NCBI RefSeq assembly: GCF_004005565.1
Contig: NZ_SADD01000008.1
Span: forward strand, 148,899-212,898
Length of the DNA: 64,000 bases
From: Lujinxingia sediminis
Lineage (GTDB): Bacteria > Myxococcota_A > Bradymonadia > Bradymonadales > Bradymonadaceae
Direction: 5' to 3'
The translations under genes and the position numbers were made by a program. Below, one piece after another: positions 1 to 9,589 of the stretch (positions are counted from its first letter, which is position 1; each line of letters opens with the position of its first letter). The notes below the pieces were generated by a model. The model saw nothing but the letters and a program-made list of their open reading frames with translations. It was not told where the DNA came from and did no database searches.

Positions 1-450
1 GGGCGGCGTAGTCTCATCGAGGCGAAGTCCCTCCGGGCCAACCTCCACCCACCCGGGTTCATCCGACTCCATGAGTTCCAGAATACGCCGAACGACCAAC
101 GCCTGAGCCGGCCCAACGATGTACGACATATTGGTCTGCTGGCCGGCGCAAAAAAGCCCGGAGCGCTCCCCACGGGTGGCTTTGCGTCGATGCTCCAGCT
201 CGCGCACCTCCAGCCGCACGCCCTCCTGCGGCGTCCAGCTCGTTAGCTGCGCCACAGCCCGCTGGATCAGCTCGGCCTCCATCACGCCACCGCCAATGGT
301 GCCCCAACTCTCACCGCTCCCCACCACCGCCAGGCTCGCCCCGGTGGTCCCCGGCGAGTGGCGGCTATGCCAGGCGACGTGCGTCAGGTGCACGGGCTGG
401 CCGGCCTCCAACGAGCCCAGCACGTATCGCCACAATGAGAGGTCCAGCAC
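1..450 (-). CDS. xdhC: XdhC/CoxI family protein, C-terminus outside window
   Basis: XdhC proteins insert sulfurated molybdenum cofactor into xanthine dehydrogenase-type enzymes. The 150 visible residues carry the family's N-terminal pattern: a segment near residue 30 reading SRHSPGTTGAS, then GTIGGGVMEAE, which matches the GSIGGGCVE motif of the family with Val for Cys. The GTG start at 450 was chosen because GAAGGA lies 6 nt upstream and an in-frame stop sits at 475-477. The gene follows xdhB by 50 bp on the same strand, so it completes an xdhABC operon. The 3' part runs off the left edge of the window. Confidence 0.85.
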   Translation of the reverse strand, partial: MLDLSLWRYVLGSLEAGQPVHLTHVAWHSRHSPGTTGASLAVVGSGESWGTIGGGVMEAELIQRAVAQLTSWTPQEGVRLEVRELEHRRKATRGERSGLFCAGQQTNMSYIVGPAQALVVRRILELMESDEPGWVEVGPEGLRLDETTPP

Positions 451-500
451 AGAGAATCCTTCCAGGTCCAGCGCTTAAAGGCGGTCGCTTACCGTCAAAA

Positions 501-2819
501 TTATTCGCCGGCGGCAGCGGGGGCGGCGGTGGAGGGCGTCTCCCAGAGCGTGCGCAGGCGCTGGTGATGCAGCTGCAACATCACCTTCTCCGGGGTCATC
601 GGCGCGTTGAAGTGCAGCTCGGCGTCGGGGGCGGCCGCGCGCAGCGCCGCGCGCAACGCAAAGAAGGTGCCGATGCCGTACATCAAGGGCGGCTCGCCAA
701 CGGCCTTCGAGCCAAAGGGGCCCACCGGGTTGTCGGCGTCTTCGAGCATGCGCACCTCAATGTCTTCGGGCAGAGCGTCGCCGTCGGGAACCTTGTAGGT
801 GGAGAGGGCAAACGAGCTGAGGCGGCCATCTTCGGCGAAGGCGAGCTCTTCGAGGGTCATCCAGCCGATGCCCTGGGCCAGTCCGCCCTCGATCTGGCCG
901 AGGTCGACGTTCGCGTTGATGGTGCGCCCCAGGTCGTGAACCAGGCGCACCCGGTCCACGGTGTAGGTGCCGCGCAACAGGTCGATGGTCACCTCGGTCC
1001 AGGCCGTCCCGAAGACGTGGTAGGCAAAGGGCCGGCCCGTCTCACGCTGCTTATCAAACCAGACGTTGGGCGTGGCAAAGAAGGCGTGCGCCGAGAGCGC
1101 CACGCGCGAGAGGTAGGCCTGGCTGACCACCTTCTCCCAGGTCCACTCGGTGAGCTCACCGCGGTAGTAGACCCGCTCGTCTTCAAAGGTGATGTTCTCG
1201 GCATCCTGCACGCCGAGCTCGCGGGCCAGCAGCTCGCGAAAACGCCCCAGCAGCTCGTCGGCCGCCAGGATCGTGGCGCTGCCGTTGAGGTCGGTGGTGG
1301 CGCTGGCCGCGCTGGGCGACATGTTGGCGATGCGCGTGGTGTTGGTCGTCTCCACCTTGATGCGCTCCGGGCTGATGTGCAGCGCACGCGCTGCAATGCC
1401 CACGAGCTTTGAGCTCAAGCCCTGGCCCATCTCCACGCCCCCGGTCGAGAGGCTTACGCTGCCGTCGGTGTACACGTGCATCAGCGCGGAGGCCTGGTTG
1501 AGGAAGGTCGCCGTAAACGAGATGCCAAAGCAGATGGGCATCGCCGCCAGGCCTTTTTTGGTGGCGGTGTTTTTGGCGTTGTAGGCGTCGATGTCCTTCT
1601 GCCAGGCGGCGACCTCGAAGCCTTCTTCAGCCTCCTCCCAGGTGCGCACAGCGCGGGCGCGCTCGGCCTGCTGGCCGTAGGGGAAGCTCTCACCTTCTTG
1701 AATGAGGTTTTTCTTCTGAATCTCGGCGCGGTCGATGCCCATCACCTCGGCGGCGTGTGCGATGGCGCTCTCGATCACAAACATGCCCTGCGGCCCCCCG
1801 AACCCACGGAACGCCGTGTTCGGCGGCAGGTTCGTGCGGCAGCTCGCCGCATACGCCCGCACGTTGGGGATGAAGTAGCTGTTGGTGGAGTGAAAGAGCG
1901 TGCGCTCGAGCACCGCCAGCGAGAGGTCGGTCTTGGCGCCGGAGTTCTGGAAGTGTTTGACCTCGAAGGCCTGGATGTTGCCGTCCTTGCTCAGCCCGAT
2001 TTTGTAGTCGGCGCTGTAGGGGTGGCGCTTGCCGGTCATGCGCAGGTCGTCGAGGCGGTGGAGCACAAGCTGGGTGGGGCGCCCGGTCTTGTGGGCGGCC
2101 AGCGCCGCCAGACAGGCCCAGGAGGTGGCCTGATCTTCTTTGCCGCCAAAGCCGCCGCCCAGGCGAATCACGTCCACTTCCACCCGGTGGGTGGGGAGCC
2201 CCAGGATGCGCGCGCAGGCCTTCTGCACCGCGTAGGGGCTCTGGGTCGACGAGTACACCCGGAGGCGATCGCCCTCGGTGGGCACGGCGCGGGCGCGCTG
2301 CGTCTCCAGGTAGAGGTGCTCCTGACCGCCGACGTCGCTGCGCCCTTCGACCACGACGTCGCACTCGGCAAAGGCCGCCGCGGTGTCGCCCATCGCAAAG
2401 GTGCGCGGGGTCCCCAGGATGTGGCCGGCCTCATGCGCCACGCGCGGGCAGGTGATGACCTCAAGCGCTTCGATGTCCGCCTCGATCAGCGTGAGCGCGT
2501 GGCGCGCGTCTTCGTCGCTTTCTGCGACGACCATCGCCATGGGATGGCCGTGATACTCGACCACGTCGGTGGCTAGCAGGGGCTCATCCGGAAGCACCGG
2601 GCCGATCTGATTCTCACCCGGCACGTCCTCGCCGGTGTAGATGGCCACGACCCCCGGGGCCTTTCGCGCTTTGTCCAGGTGCAGCGCTTTGACGCGGCCG
2701 TGGGCGACTGGCGAGCCGTAGATGGCGGCGTGAAGCATGCCGGCCGGCGGCGCCACGTCGTCGACGTAGAGGGAGGTCCCGCGGGTATGAAGCTCAGCGT
2801 CGAGGTGTTTTTCGGTCAT
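501..2819 (-). CDS. xdhB: xanthine dehydrogenase, molybdopterin-binding subunit
   Basis: Large molybdenum-cofactor subunit of a xanthine dehydrogenase (hypoxanthine/xanthine to urate), 772 residues, the usual length for the separate bacterial B subunit. Visible family motifs are GGGFGGKE near residue 220, NTAFRGFGGPQ near 335, and PFGSKAVGEPP near 725, where the Glu of GEPP is the family's general base. There is no signal peptide, so it is cytoplasmic. It lies 85 bp downstream of xdhA and 50 bp upstream of xdhC. The exact purine substrate cannot be read from sequence; another xanthine oxidase family hydroxylase is possible but the xdhABC set favours purine catabolism. Confidence 0.93.
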   Translation of the reverse strand: MTEKHLDAELHTRGTSLYVDDVAPPAGMLHAAIYGSPVAHGRVKALHLDKARKAPGVVAIYTGEDVPGENQIGPVLPDEPLLATDVVEYHGHPMAMVVAESDEDARHALTLIEADIEALEVITCPRVAHEAGHILGTPRTFAMGDTAAAFAECDVVVEGRSDVGGQEHLYLETQRARAVPTEGDRLRVYSSTQSPYAVQKACARILGLPTHRVEVDVIRLGGGFGGKEDQATSWACLAALAAHKTGRPTQLVLHRLDDLRMTGKRHPYSADYKIGLSKDGNIQAFEVKHFQNSGAKTDLSLAVLERTLFHSTNSYFIPNVRAYAASCRTNLPPNTAFRGFGGPQGMFVIESAIAHAAEVMGIDRAEIQKKNLIQEGESFPYGQQAERARAVRTWEEAEEGFEVAAWQKDIDAYNAKNTATKKGLAAMPICFGISFTATFLNQASALMHVYTDGSVSLSTGGVEMGQGLSSKLVGIAARALHISPERIKVETTNTTRIANMSPSAASATTDLNGSATILAADELLGRFRELLARELGVQDAENITFEDERVYYRGELTEWTWEKVVSQAYLSRVALSAHAFFATPNVWFDKQRETGRPFAYHVFGTAWTEVTIDLLRGTYTVDRVRLVHDLGRTINANVDLGQIEGGLAQGIGWMTLEELAFAEDGRLSSFALSTYKVPDGDALPEDIEVRMLEDADNPVGPFGSKAVGEPPLMYGIGTFFALRAALRAAAPDAELHFNAPMTPEKVMLQLHHQRLRTLWETPSTAAPAAAGE

Positions 2820-2904
2820 GGTGTCGGCTCCGGGAGCGCGTTTTGATGCTTCAACGATCCAGAGAGGATCAAAATTTGGGATTTTAAAGGCCGGGAAGCC
2901 TGCG

Positions 2905-4362
2905 TCAGATGGCCAGCATGGCGTCGAGGCTCACCCGCTCGGGCGCGGCCTTGACCACGTGGGCCGTCAGAAGCTGCGTGGCGAGCAGACGTTTGTAGTC
3001 GGCGCTCCCGCGCACATCGGAGATGGGAGCGATCTCGGTGTGGGCGATGCGCAACGCCTCGCGCCAGAGGGCGTCGGTGAGCACCTCACCGGTCAAGAAT
3101 GCGCCCGTCTTCTCCAGCCAGAGCGGGGTGGCGGCTACGCCGCCCAACGTCAGGCTGGCCTCCTCGACAACTCCATCATCGGAGAGGCGCAGCCTGGCGG
3201 CGCTGTTGACCGTGGCGATGTCCAGGCAGCGGCGCTTGGAGACTTTTTCAAAATAGACGCCGGTGCCCGCCGCCGGGATCTGCAGGCGCAGCTCGGTCAT
3301 CACCTCCGAGGGATGCTTATCGAAGGTTTTGTAGCCCTTATAAAAACGTTTGAGCTCCACCTCGCGGGTCGTCTCACCGCGGGCAAACACCAGCGTGGTG
3401 TCGAGCGCGAGCATGATCGCCGTCATGTCGCCAATCGGCGAGGCGTTGATGATGTTGCCGGCGATGGTGGCGCGGTTGCGAAGGGGGAGGGAGGCGATCA
3501 GGTGCAGGTAGTCCTGAATCTGTGGGATGAACGCCACCACCTCGTCTGACGCGCCGAACTCCTCGAAGGTCGTGAGCGCGCCGATGTGCAGTGTGTCGCC
3601 TTGCCGGCGAATGCCCTTCATCTCGGGATGACGGTTGAGGATCTTGACCTGCGCCCGGGGCAGGAGCTCACCTTTTTGCACATAGAGGTCGGTGCCGCCG
3701 GCCACGAAGAAGTCGATGACGTCGGCGTCGTCGCGGGGCACCTCCTCCATCTCGCCAATGGCCTCCAGGCGTTTTGGCATTTCGGCAAAATACCCGGGCA
3801 GAAGACCGGCCTCCATCAAGGCGCTCAGGCGATCGTCAGCCTCCCAGATCGACGCCCACTGGCCGCCCGGCCCGAAGTTCTCGACCAGATCGAGGCTCGC
3901 GCGGTTGATCGCCGCATAACCCGTGCACCGGCAGAGGTTGCCGCTGAACGCGCGCTGAAAACCCTCCAACGTTGGCGTCTCGCGCGCGGCCATCATGTAC
4001 CAGCACATCGAGACGATGAACCCCGGCGTGCAGAACCCGCACTGCGAGCCCACCCGATCGACCATCGCCTGCTGCACCGGGTTGAGCTTACCCGGCAAAT
4101 TCAGCCCCTCGATCGACACCACATGCTTGCCGTGCATCTCACCCACCGGCGTCAAACAGCTCGTGACCGGCTGGTAGCGCATCACCCCCTCGACCACCTC
4201 GCCAATCAGAATGGAGCAGGCCCCGCAGTCGCCTTCCTTGCACCCCTCTTTGGTGCCCGTGAGCAGGCGGTCTTTGCGCAGGTAATCGAGCACCAGCATC
4301 CCGTCGGGGACGTCGGTGATGACGCGGCGGTCGTTCAGCCAGAATTCAACGTGGGTGGTCAT
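2905..4362 (-). CDS. xdhA: xanthine dehydrogenase, FeS/FAD subunit
   Basis: Electron-transfer subunit of xanthine dehydrogenase, 485 residues. The N-terminal ferredoxin domain holds Cys41, Cys46, Cys49 and Cys69. The second 2Fe-2S domain holds Cys108/Cys111 (CGFCTPG) and Cys144/Cys146 (CRCTGY). The C-terminal half is a CO-dehydrogenase-type FAD domain (VAGGTDL near 211, NRATIAGNI near 290). The ATG at 4362 was chosen because it gives the normal family N-terminus and has GAGG 5 nt upstream. A GTG at 4416 and an ATG at 4389 are in frame and would add 18 or 9 residues. It is the first gene of the xdhABC operon. Confidence 0.93.
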   Translation of the reverse strand: MTTHVEFWLNDRRVITDVPDGMLVLDYLRKDRLLTGTKEGCKEGDCGACSILIGEVVEGVMRYQPVTSCLTPVGEMHGKHVVSIEGLNLPGKLNPVQQAMVDRVGSQCGFCTPGFIVSMCWYMMAARETPTLEGFQRAFSGNLCRCTGYAAINRASLDLVENFGPGGQWASIWEADDRLSALMEAGLLPGYFAEMPKRLEAIGEMEEVPRDDADVIDFFVAGGTDLYVQKGELLPRAQVKILNRHPEMKGIRRQGDTLHIGALTTFEEFGASDEVVAFIPQIQDYLHLIASLPLRNRATIAGNIINASPIGDMTAIMLALDTTLVFARGETTREVELKRFYKGYKTFDKHPSEVMTELRLQIPAAGTGVYFEKVSKRRCLDIATVNSAARLRLSDDGVVEEASLTLGGVAATPLWLEKTGAFLTGEVLTDALWREALRIAHTEIAPISDVRGSADYKRLLATQLLTAHVVKAAPERVSLDAMLAI

Positions 4363-4536
4363 GGGGGCCTCGATGGCTCGCTGGAACATAGGGAGTAGGG
4401 CGCGGGGCGCGTTCACGCGCCATTCGACTCAGAGGGGGCGGTGGTGTCAAGGGCGGCGGTTGGGGAAGGGGGCGAGCTTCGACATTCTTGGGCGATGCGA
4501 GTTTTAAGTTTGGGCAGAGTGTGCATTGAGATAGGT

Positions 4537-5451
4537 TTAATGTGACGGTGAGAGCGTGAGATGGATTGTTTGTTCCGAGTAGTGCGGAGAAAAAACAAAG
4601 GGGAGAGTGAATCTAGATACCTCGTCGCCACCCATGTTTTCAAAGTCTAAACCCGCGAGGGTGGTGGTGACGCAGTTGAGGAACTCGTCGACGTCGTCGG
4701 TAAGAGATTTTGATTCGATATAGTCTATACGTCCACTTGAGTGCAGGACTACGAAGCTGCGAATCGTAATGCCTTGAAGTGGATACCCTTCTGCTGAATC
4801 AAGCCGGGTTTCGTAGCAGGACTGCAGGGTGCTCTGTTCAGCACGAAGTGCTTGAACGACTTCCTCTCGCGTACGTGAGGTTTCGTCGTGATGGGGCTCC
4901 TGCTGATTATGTCGGGTTTCGGTAGACTCCCTACGGGCCGGTCCCGTTCCATATGTAACGACAGTATTGGGCGACGCGTCTTTTAGAGTGGTGGTGCCAA
5001 AGTCCGTCAAGGTAATTGCAAATTGAATGTATGTGGTTGGCGTCGCGTCGGGCTTGTTTGTCAGGCGCTGTCTCAGGTACGTTTCCATGCACTCTTGAAC
5101 CTGACGCGTGTCCTCACGATGCCGCGATTTATAAATAAGTCCCGTGCGGTTGTTGTGCGCATCAAGCTGTACCCGAAACATAAACATCAAAGATGAGTCT
5201 TCGGTGTAGTCCGCCCTGTCGATCGTCTCCAGCCAGTCGTCAAAACATGCCTGCAGCGCGGGTTTATGGAACTCCAGGCTTCTTTGAGCGATGGCGCGAA
5301 GTTCCGGGTCTTCGTTGAGCGTGACTTTGCCCGGGGTTTCTTCGGATTTGGCGCCCTGGTTCGCGTCGGGTGCCGTCGCGCAGGCGGTGCTGAGCAGCAG
5401 CGCGAGGAGCAAAGCGAGGCGGTAGGTCGGAGCTGGGAGGTGGGGAGTCAT
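4537..5451 (-). CDS. hypothetical lipoprotein
   Basis: A 304-residue exported protein of unknown function. The ATG at 5451 follows AAAGG and opens a hydrophobic leader (LALLLALLLSTAC), so Cys is the probable lipidation site. The mature part has two similar halves, each with a paired cysteine pattern (ALQACFDDW...VQECMETYL; LQSCYETRL...FLNCVTTTL). This resembles the duplicated domains of deltaproteobacterial AgmX/PglI-type proteins. That comparison is from memory and weak. No enzyme motif is visible. The open frame continues upstream to 5967 but without a plausible start. Confidence 0.7.
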   Translation of the reverse strand: MTPHLPAPTYRLALLLALLLSTACATAPDANQGAKSEETPGKVTLNEDPELRAIAQRSLEFHKPALQACFDDWLETIDRADYTEDSSLMFMFRVQLDAHNNRTGLIYKSRHREDTRQVQECMETYLRQRLTNKPDATPTTYIQFAITLTDFGTTTLKDASPNTVVTYGTGPARRESTETRHNQQEPHHDETSRTREEVVQALRAEQSTLQSCYETRLDSAEGYPLQGITIRSFVVLHSSGRIDYIESKSLTDDVDEFLNCVTTTLAGLDFENMGGDEVSRFTLPFVFSPHYSEQTIHLTLSPSH

Positions 5452-5957
5452 CGCTGGCCTTTGAGAGGTGTCGGGCGCCAAAACGTGTGGATTGCGCATT
5501 CGACCCGGCAACCCAGGTGGAGTCAAGGGAGGATGGAGGTTTGAGCAGGTCGGGGAGGGCCGAAGGCAGCGCGAGCCAGGGTGGCCCTTCTGGCCACAGT
5601 AGATGAAGCCACCGTGTCCGCGAACGGGGAAGCAGGGGGTGGCACCCGGTGGGGAGGCGTTTGAGGACGTCGAGTTTTGGGAAGGCGGATGAAGGGACCG
5701 TGTTCGCGAACGGAGCAGCAGGGGGTGGCACCTGGTGGGGGGGCGTTCGCGTACAGAGGGGGAGGGGGTGAGGCCCCCGTTTGAGGTAGGGCGAGGCGGC
5801 CGGGGAGGGCGACCGTCGACATCGGCGGTGGATACAGGGGGGGTATCGCCTGCCTGAGGTGAGGGCGTGAAGCAGACGTTTTTCTTGCGATCTCGCCACA
5901 TTGCCCGACCATGGTCACCGGTTCTCTCATCGAAAAAAACGGGCAGGTTGAGGCAGG
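5452..5957. other. intergenic gap with duplicated 60-bp segment
   Basis: No convincing gene is seen between the divergent lipoprotein genes. The interval is GC-rich and low in complexity. Open frames in it have no ribosome binding site or family resemblance. It contains the imperfect 60-bp duplication listed separately and presumably the two promoters. Confidence 0.5.
5602..5747. repeat. imperfect 60-bp direct repeat pair
   Basis: Copies at 5602-5661 and 5688-5747 agree at about 53 of 60 positions. Both contain GCAGGGGGTGGCACC followed by GGTGGGG. A related GGCACCCGGTGCC motif recurs in the tandem repeat at 54335-54475. Confidence 0.75.
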
Positions 5958-6641
5958 ATGAAGACAAGCGTGAAGGTGGTGATGATGGCCCTGATGCTGG
6001 GGCTGACCCTGGGGTTGAGCGGGTGCATGGTGGGTGGGTACCACCAGCGCATTGGCGGGAGCTTTGAGGAGGCGGGGCAGCCGCGGCAGGCCGAAGGGAG
6101 CATCAACGCGGTGGAGCTGGGGGTGGTGGCGGATTTTCGCTACGCGCGGCTGGGGATGCCTTTTGAGGGGCAGCAGCGCGAGTTTGTGGTCAGCGACGGG
6201 GAGAGCGAGGTCTCGGTAGAGGAGGTCGTGGAGCTGCGGGCGTTGCGGCTGGATGTGCCGCTGTGGAGTTTTCGCAACTTTAAGACGAAGTCGATGGGCT
6301 ACCCGGGGTTGATGCCGCGGCGAGAGAGCCTGGAGTTGTGGGCGACGGGGAGCGTGGGGATTTCGCCGATTCCGACGCGGACGGTGGGGCTGGGGCTTGT
6401 GTTTTACCGCTTTGGATCGGTGGCGATTCGGGTGCACGGCGACTATGTGATGGTGCCTTACAGTGAGGATGTGCGGCGTATTGGCGGTGTGGACCGCTGG
6501 GAGGGGCACGCGCCGGGGTGGATGGCGGGGCTGGAGGTGACGGTGGCGGCTGGCGAGTACGCGCTGGAGCTCATCAAGTTTGTGCTCGACGTGGACAAGA
6601 CGAGTCGAGAGCGCACCAAAGAATGGGCAGGGGCGCGCTGA
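5958..6641 (+). CDS. hypothetical lipoprotein
   Basis: A 227-residue protein with a clear lipoprotein signal peptide: MKTS, then a hydrophobic run, then the lipobox LSGC at residues 20-23. GAGGCAGG lies directly upstream of the ATG. The mature part alternates short hydrophobic and polar stretches, as in outer-membrane-associated beta proteins, but no named domain is recognised. It is divergent from the lipoprotein gene at 4537-5451 and 116 bp upstream of the HD-domain gene. Confidence 0.7.
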   Translation: MKTSVKVVMMALMLGLTLGLSGCMVGGYHQRIGGSFEEAGQPRQAEGSINAVELGVVADFRYARLGMPFEGQQREFVVSDGESEVSVEEVVELRALRLDVPLWSFRNFKTKSMGYPGLMPRRESLELWATGSVGISPIPTRTVGLGLVFYRFGSVAIRVHGDYVMVPYSEDVRRIGGVDRWEGHAPGWMAGLEVTVAAGEYALELIKFVLDVDKTSRERTKEWAGAR

Positions 6642-6757
6642 GGGGGGGAGCCCGCAGGGCGGCGGGCTGAATGTTGGTGGAACAGGCGCTGTTGGTGCTA
6701 TGACCCGAGAGGCCCGGCCGGTTGATGCCGGGAGCGTTTGTCCGATGTGGAGCACCT

Positions 6758-8095
6758 ATGCGACCGAAGCTCTTTCGCGATCCGATTCATGACATCATCA
6801 GCCTGGACTTGAGCGATGAGGCCGAGAGCCTGCTCTTTGATCTGATGCGTACCTCAACGGTGCAGCGCCTGCGGCGCGTGAAGCAGCTGGGGCTGGCATC
6901 GCTGGTGTATCAGGGGGCGGAGCATAGCCGCTTTGCGCACTCGATGGGGGTGGCGCATATCGCGCGGCGGATGGTGGCGTCGCTGCCCATGGAGGTGGAC
7001 ACGCGCACGCGTCAGGAGGTCTTTGCGGCGGCGCTTCTGCACGATGTGGGGCATGGGCCTTTTAGCCACGCGATTGAGAAGGTCACGGGCGTAAACCACG
7101 AGCAGTTTACGCGCGAGGCGATCCTCGATGAGGAGGGGGAGGTTTTTCGGATACTGGCGGCAGTGGACCCGGAATTGCCACGCGACGTCGCGCGATATTT
7201 TGAGCCTCGGGAGGGGTTTGATCCGGGGCGGCAGGTGTTTCGCGACATCGTCAGCTCGCAGCTCGATGCCGACCGCCAGGACTACATTCTGCGCGACGGG
7301 CACGCCACCGGGGTGAAGATCGGCGTCTATGATTTTGAGCGGATCCTGGCCACGCTGAAGGTCTACGAGAGCAAGGGGGCTGGCGCGAAGACGGTGCGCA
7401 GGCTGGCGGTGAGCTACCGGGCGCGCGAGGCGGTGGAGGATTATCTGATCGCGCGTTTTCATATGTTCAAGCAGGTGTACCTGCATAAGACGGTGCGGGC
7501 GGCCGAGAAGATGCTCGAGGCGGTGCTGCGCCGGGCGGGTGAGCGCTACGCGGCCGGGGAGCGGTGGGGAGGGCTCGATGACCGGCATCCGCTCTTGAGG
7601 TTGCTCGGTGGCGAGGCGCTGAGCACCCGCGAGTATCTGCAGGTCGATGACACCGACGTGTGGATGATGCTCAAGGTGTGGCAGCGGGGCGATGATGAGG
7701 TGCTGGCCCGGCTGAGCGAGGGGCTCTTGAATCGGGAGCTCTATAAGACGGTGGATCTGCCGCCGGGCGACCCGGTGCTGGTGGCGCGCATCCTGGACCG
7801 CGCCGCCGAGGTGGCCCGCGAGCAGGGATTGAAGGTCGATTACGCGGTGCTTGTCGACCGCGCCCGCGACACACCCTATCGCCCCTACGATCCGAGTCAC
7901 CCCCGGCTGAGCGCGCATATCCCGGTGGTGGAGCGCGACGGGGGAGTGGTGCCGATTGAGCAGGGCAGCGACTTTGTGCACCTGCTGGGTCGGGATACCT
8001 ACAACACGGTGCGCCTCTGCGTGCCGGGGTCGGTGCGCCGCGTGTTGCTGGAGCGCGAGGTGGGGGCGCGGCGGCTGGTCGATGAGGTCGAGTGA
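6758..8095 (+). CDS. HD-domain phosphohydrolase (SAMHD1/dGTPase-like)
   Basis: A 445-residue protein of the YdhJ/SAMHD1-like HD superfamily, which are metal-dependent phosphohydrolases often acting on dNTPs. The N-terminus (KLFRDPIHDII) and the H...HD...D metal site are visible: His in EHSRFAHSMGVAH, His-Asp in LLHDVGHGPFSHAIE, and Asp in SQLDADRQDY. The ATG at 6758 has GGAG 6 nt upstream and matches the family N-terminus; an upstream in-frame ATG at 6722 would add 12 unrelated residues. Substrate is inferred only from family membership. Confidence 0.85.
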   Translation: MRPKLFRDPIHDIISLDLSDEAESLLFDLMRTSTVQRLRRVKQLGLASLVYQGAEHSRFAHSMGVAHIARRMVASLPMEVDTRTRQEVFAAALLHDVGHGPFSHAIEKVTGVNHEQFTREAILDEEGEVFRILAAVDPELPRDVARYFEPREGFDPGRQVFRDIVSSQLDADRQDYILRDGHATGVKIGVYDFERILATLKVYESKGAGAKTVRRLAVSYRAREAVEDYLIARFHMFKQVYLHKTVRAAEKMLEAVLRRAGERYAAGERWGGLDDRHPLLRLLGGEALSTREYLQVDDTDVWMMLKVWQRGDDEVLARLSEGLLNRELYKTVDLPPGDPVLVARILDRAAEVAREQGLKVDYAVLVDRARDTPYRPYDPSHPRLSAHIPVVERDGGVVPIEQGSDFVHLLGRDTYNTVRLCVPGSVRRVLLEREVGARRLVDEVE

Positions 8096-8295
8096 GGATT
8101 TTTGTTCAGGTCGCTCGGTGTGACTCTTTCCTACGACAGGCGCCAGGAGCTCCCGGGGGCCGGCGGCGTTGAGCGATGCTCGCGGCATCTCCACCGGGGT
8201 GGTTGTGGCCATCGCGAGCGTCGTGGTACACCTGCGCGCGCCTTTTAGAGAGGCACCACAGGTCACGCAGACGTTTTGTAAAGGTCGAGATATCC

Positions 8296-9582
8296 ATGGA
8301 AAAGTTCGTCATCGAAGGTGGTCGTAAGCTCTCGGGGAAAGTTCGTCCGGGAGGCAGCAAAAATGAAGCGTTGCCCTGTCTGGCGGCGACGCTGCTGAGC
8401 GACGAGCCGATCACGCTGCGCAACGTCCCGCGTATTCGCGACGTGGAGGTGATGCTGGAGGTGATGGCCGACCTGGGTGGCGAACACGAGTGGATCGAGG
8501 AGAACGTGGTTCGGGTGGTCAACAAGAATGTGAACCGCACCGACCTCAATCAGGAGCTGTGCCGCAAGGTGCGCGCCTCGATTCTCTTTGCGGGCAGCAT
8601 GCTCGGGCGCAGCCAGCGCTGTGAGCTTCCGCCTCCCGGCGGTGACGTCATCGGGCGTCGTCGTCTCGATACGCACTTTCTGGCGCTGCGCGCGCTGGGG
8701 GCGACGATCGAATTCAACGAGGGGCGATTTACCTTTGAAGCCGACAAGCTGCACGGCGCCGAGATCTTTATGGACGAGGCCTCGGTGACGGCGACCGAGA
8801 ACGCGGTCATGGCTGCGGCCCTGGCTCAGGGGACCACCGTGATTCGCAACGCCGCCTGCGAGCCCCACGTGCAGGGTCTTTGCCGCATGCTCGTGGCCAT
8901 GGGCGCGCGCATCCAGGGGATCGGCACCAACATCCTCACCATCGAGGGCACCAAGGGGATGTGGGGCTGTGAGCACACCATCGGCCCGGATTACCTGGAG
9001 GTGGGATCGCTGGCCGGCCTGGCCGCGGTGACCGGAAGCGAGCTGACCATTGAAGGCGTGGTCCCCGACGATCTGCGGATGATTCGCCTGGTGTTTGAGA
9101 AGCTCGGCGTTAAGACCGAGCTCCGCGGCGAAGACCTCTTCGTGCCCGGCGACCAGGACCTGGTGATTCGCGACGATATGAACAACGCGATGGCCAAGGT
9201 GGACGACGCGCCCTGGCCGGCGTTCCCGACCGACCTGATGTCGATCGCGATCACGGTGGCCACCCAGAGCAAGGGCACCGTGCTCTTTTTCGAGAAGATG
9301 TTCGAAGGGCGGATGTTCTTCGTGGACTCGCTGATTGCGATGGGCGCCAAGATCGTCTTCTGCGACCCGCATCGCGTGGTGGTGGTCGGCGGCGGGGAGC
9401 TGATCGGCTCGACGCTGGAGTCGCCGGACGTGCGCGCGGGCATGGCGCTGCTGATCGCGGCGATGTGCGCCCGGGGCACGAGCACCATCTACAACGTGCG
9501 CCAGATCGACCGCGGCTATGAGCGCATCGATGAGAAGCTCAATGCTCTGGGAGCGAATATCAAACGCCTCCCCGTGGAGTGA
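8296..9582 (+). CDS. murA: UDP-GlcNAc 1-carboxyvinyltransferase MurA, Asp-type
   Basis: First committed step of peptidoglycan synthesis: transfer of enolpyruvate from PEP to UDP-GlcNAc in the cytoplasm. The protein has 428 residues and two EPSP-synthase-like halves. SKNEALP near residue 21 carries the conserved Lys-Asn pair. The active loop reads PPPGGDVIG (112-120). Asp117 (codon 8644-8646) occupies the place of Cys115 of E. coli MurA, the residue alkylated by fosfomycin. Known Cys-to-Asp MurAs (Mycobacterium, Chlamydia, Borrelia) are fosfomycin-insensitive, so the same is predicted here. The start at 8296 gives the standard family N-terminus; an upstream in-frame ATG at 8176 does not. Confidence 0.95.
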   Translation: MEKFVIEGGRKLSGKVRPGGSKNEALPCLAATLLSDEPITLRNVPRIRDVEVMLEVMADLGGEHEWIEENVVRVVNKNVNRTDLNQELCRKVRASILFAGSMLGRSQRCELPPPGGDVIGRRRLDTHFLALRALGATIEFNEGRFTFEADKLHGAEIFMDEASVTATENAVMAAALAQGTTVIRNAACEPHVQGLCRMLVAMGARIQGIGTNILTIEGTKGMWGCEHTIGPDYLEVGSLAGLAAVTGSELTIEGVVPDDLRMIRLVFEKLGVKTELRGEDLFVPGDQDLVIRDDMNNAMAKVDDAPWPAFPTDLMSIAITVATQSKGTVLFFEKMFEGRMFFVDSLIAMGAKIVFCDPHRVVVVGGGELIGSTLESPDVRAGMALLIAAMCARGTSTIYNVRQIDRGYERIDEKLNALGANIKRLPVE

Positions 9583-9589
9583 GGCAGCT

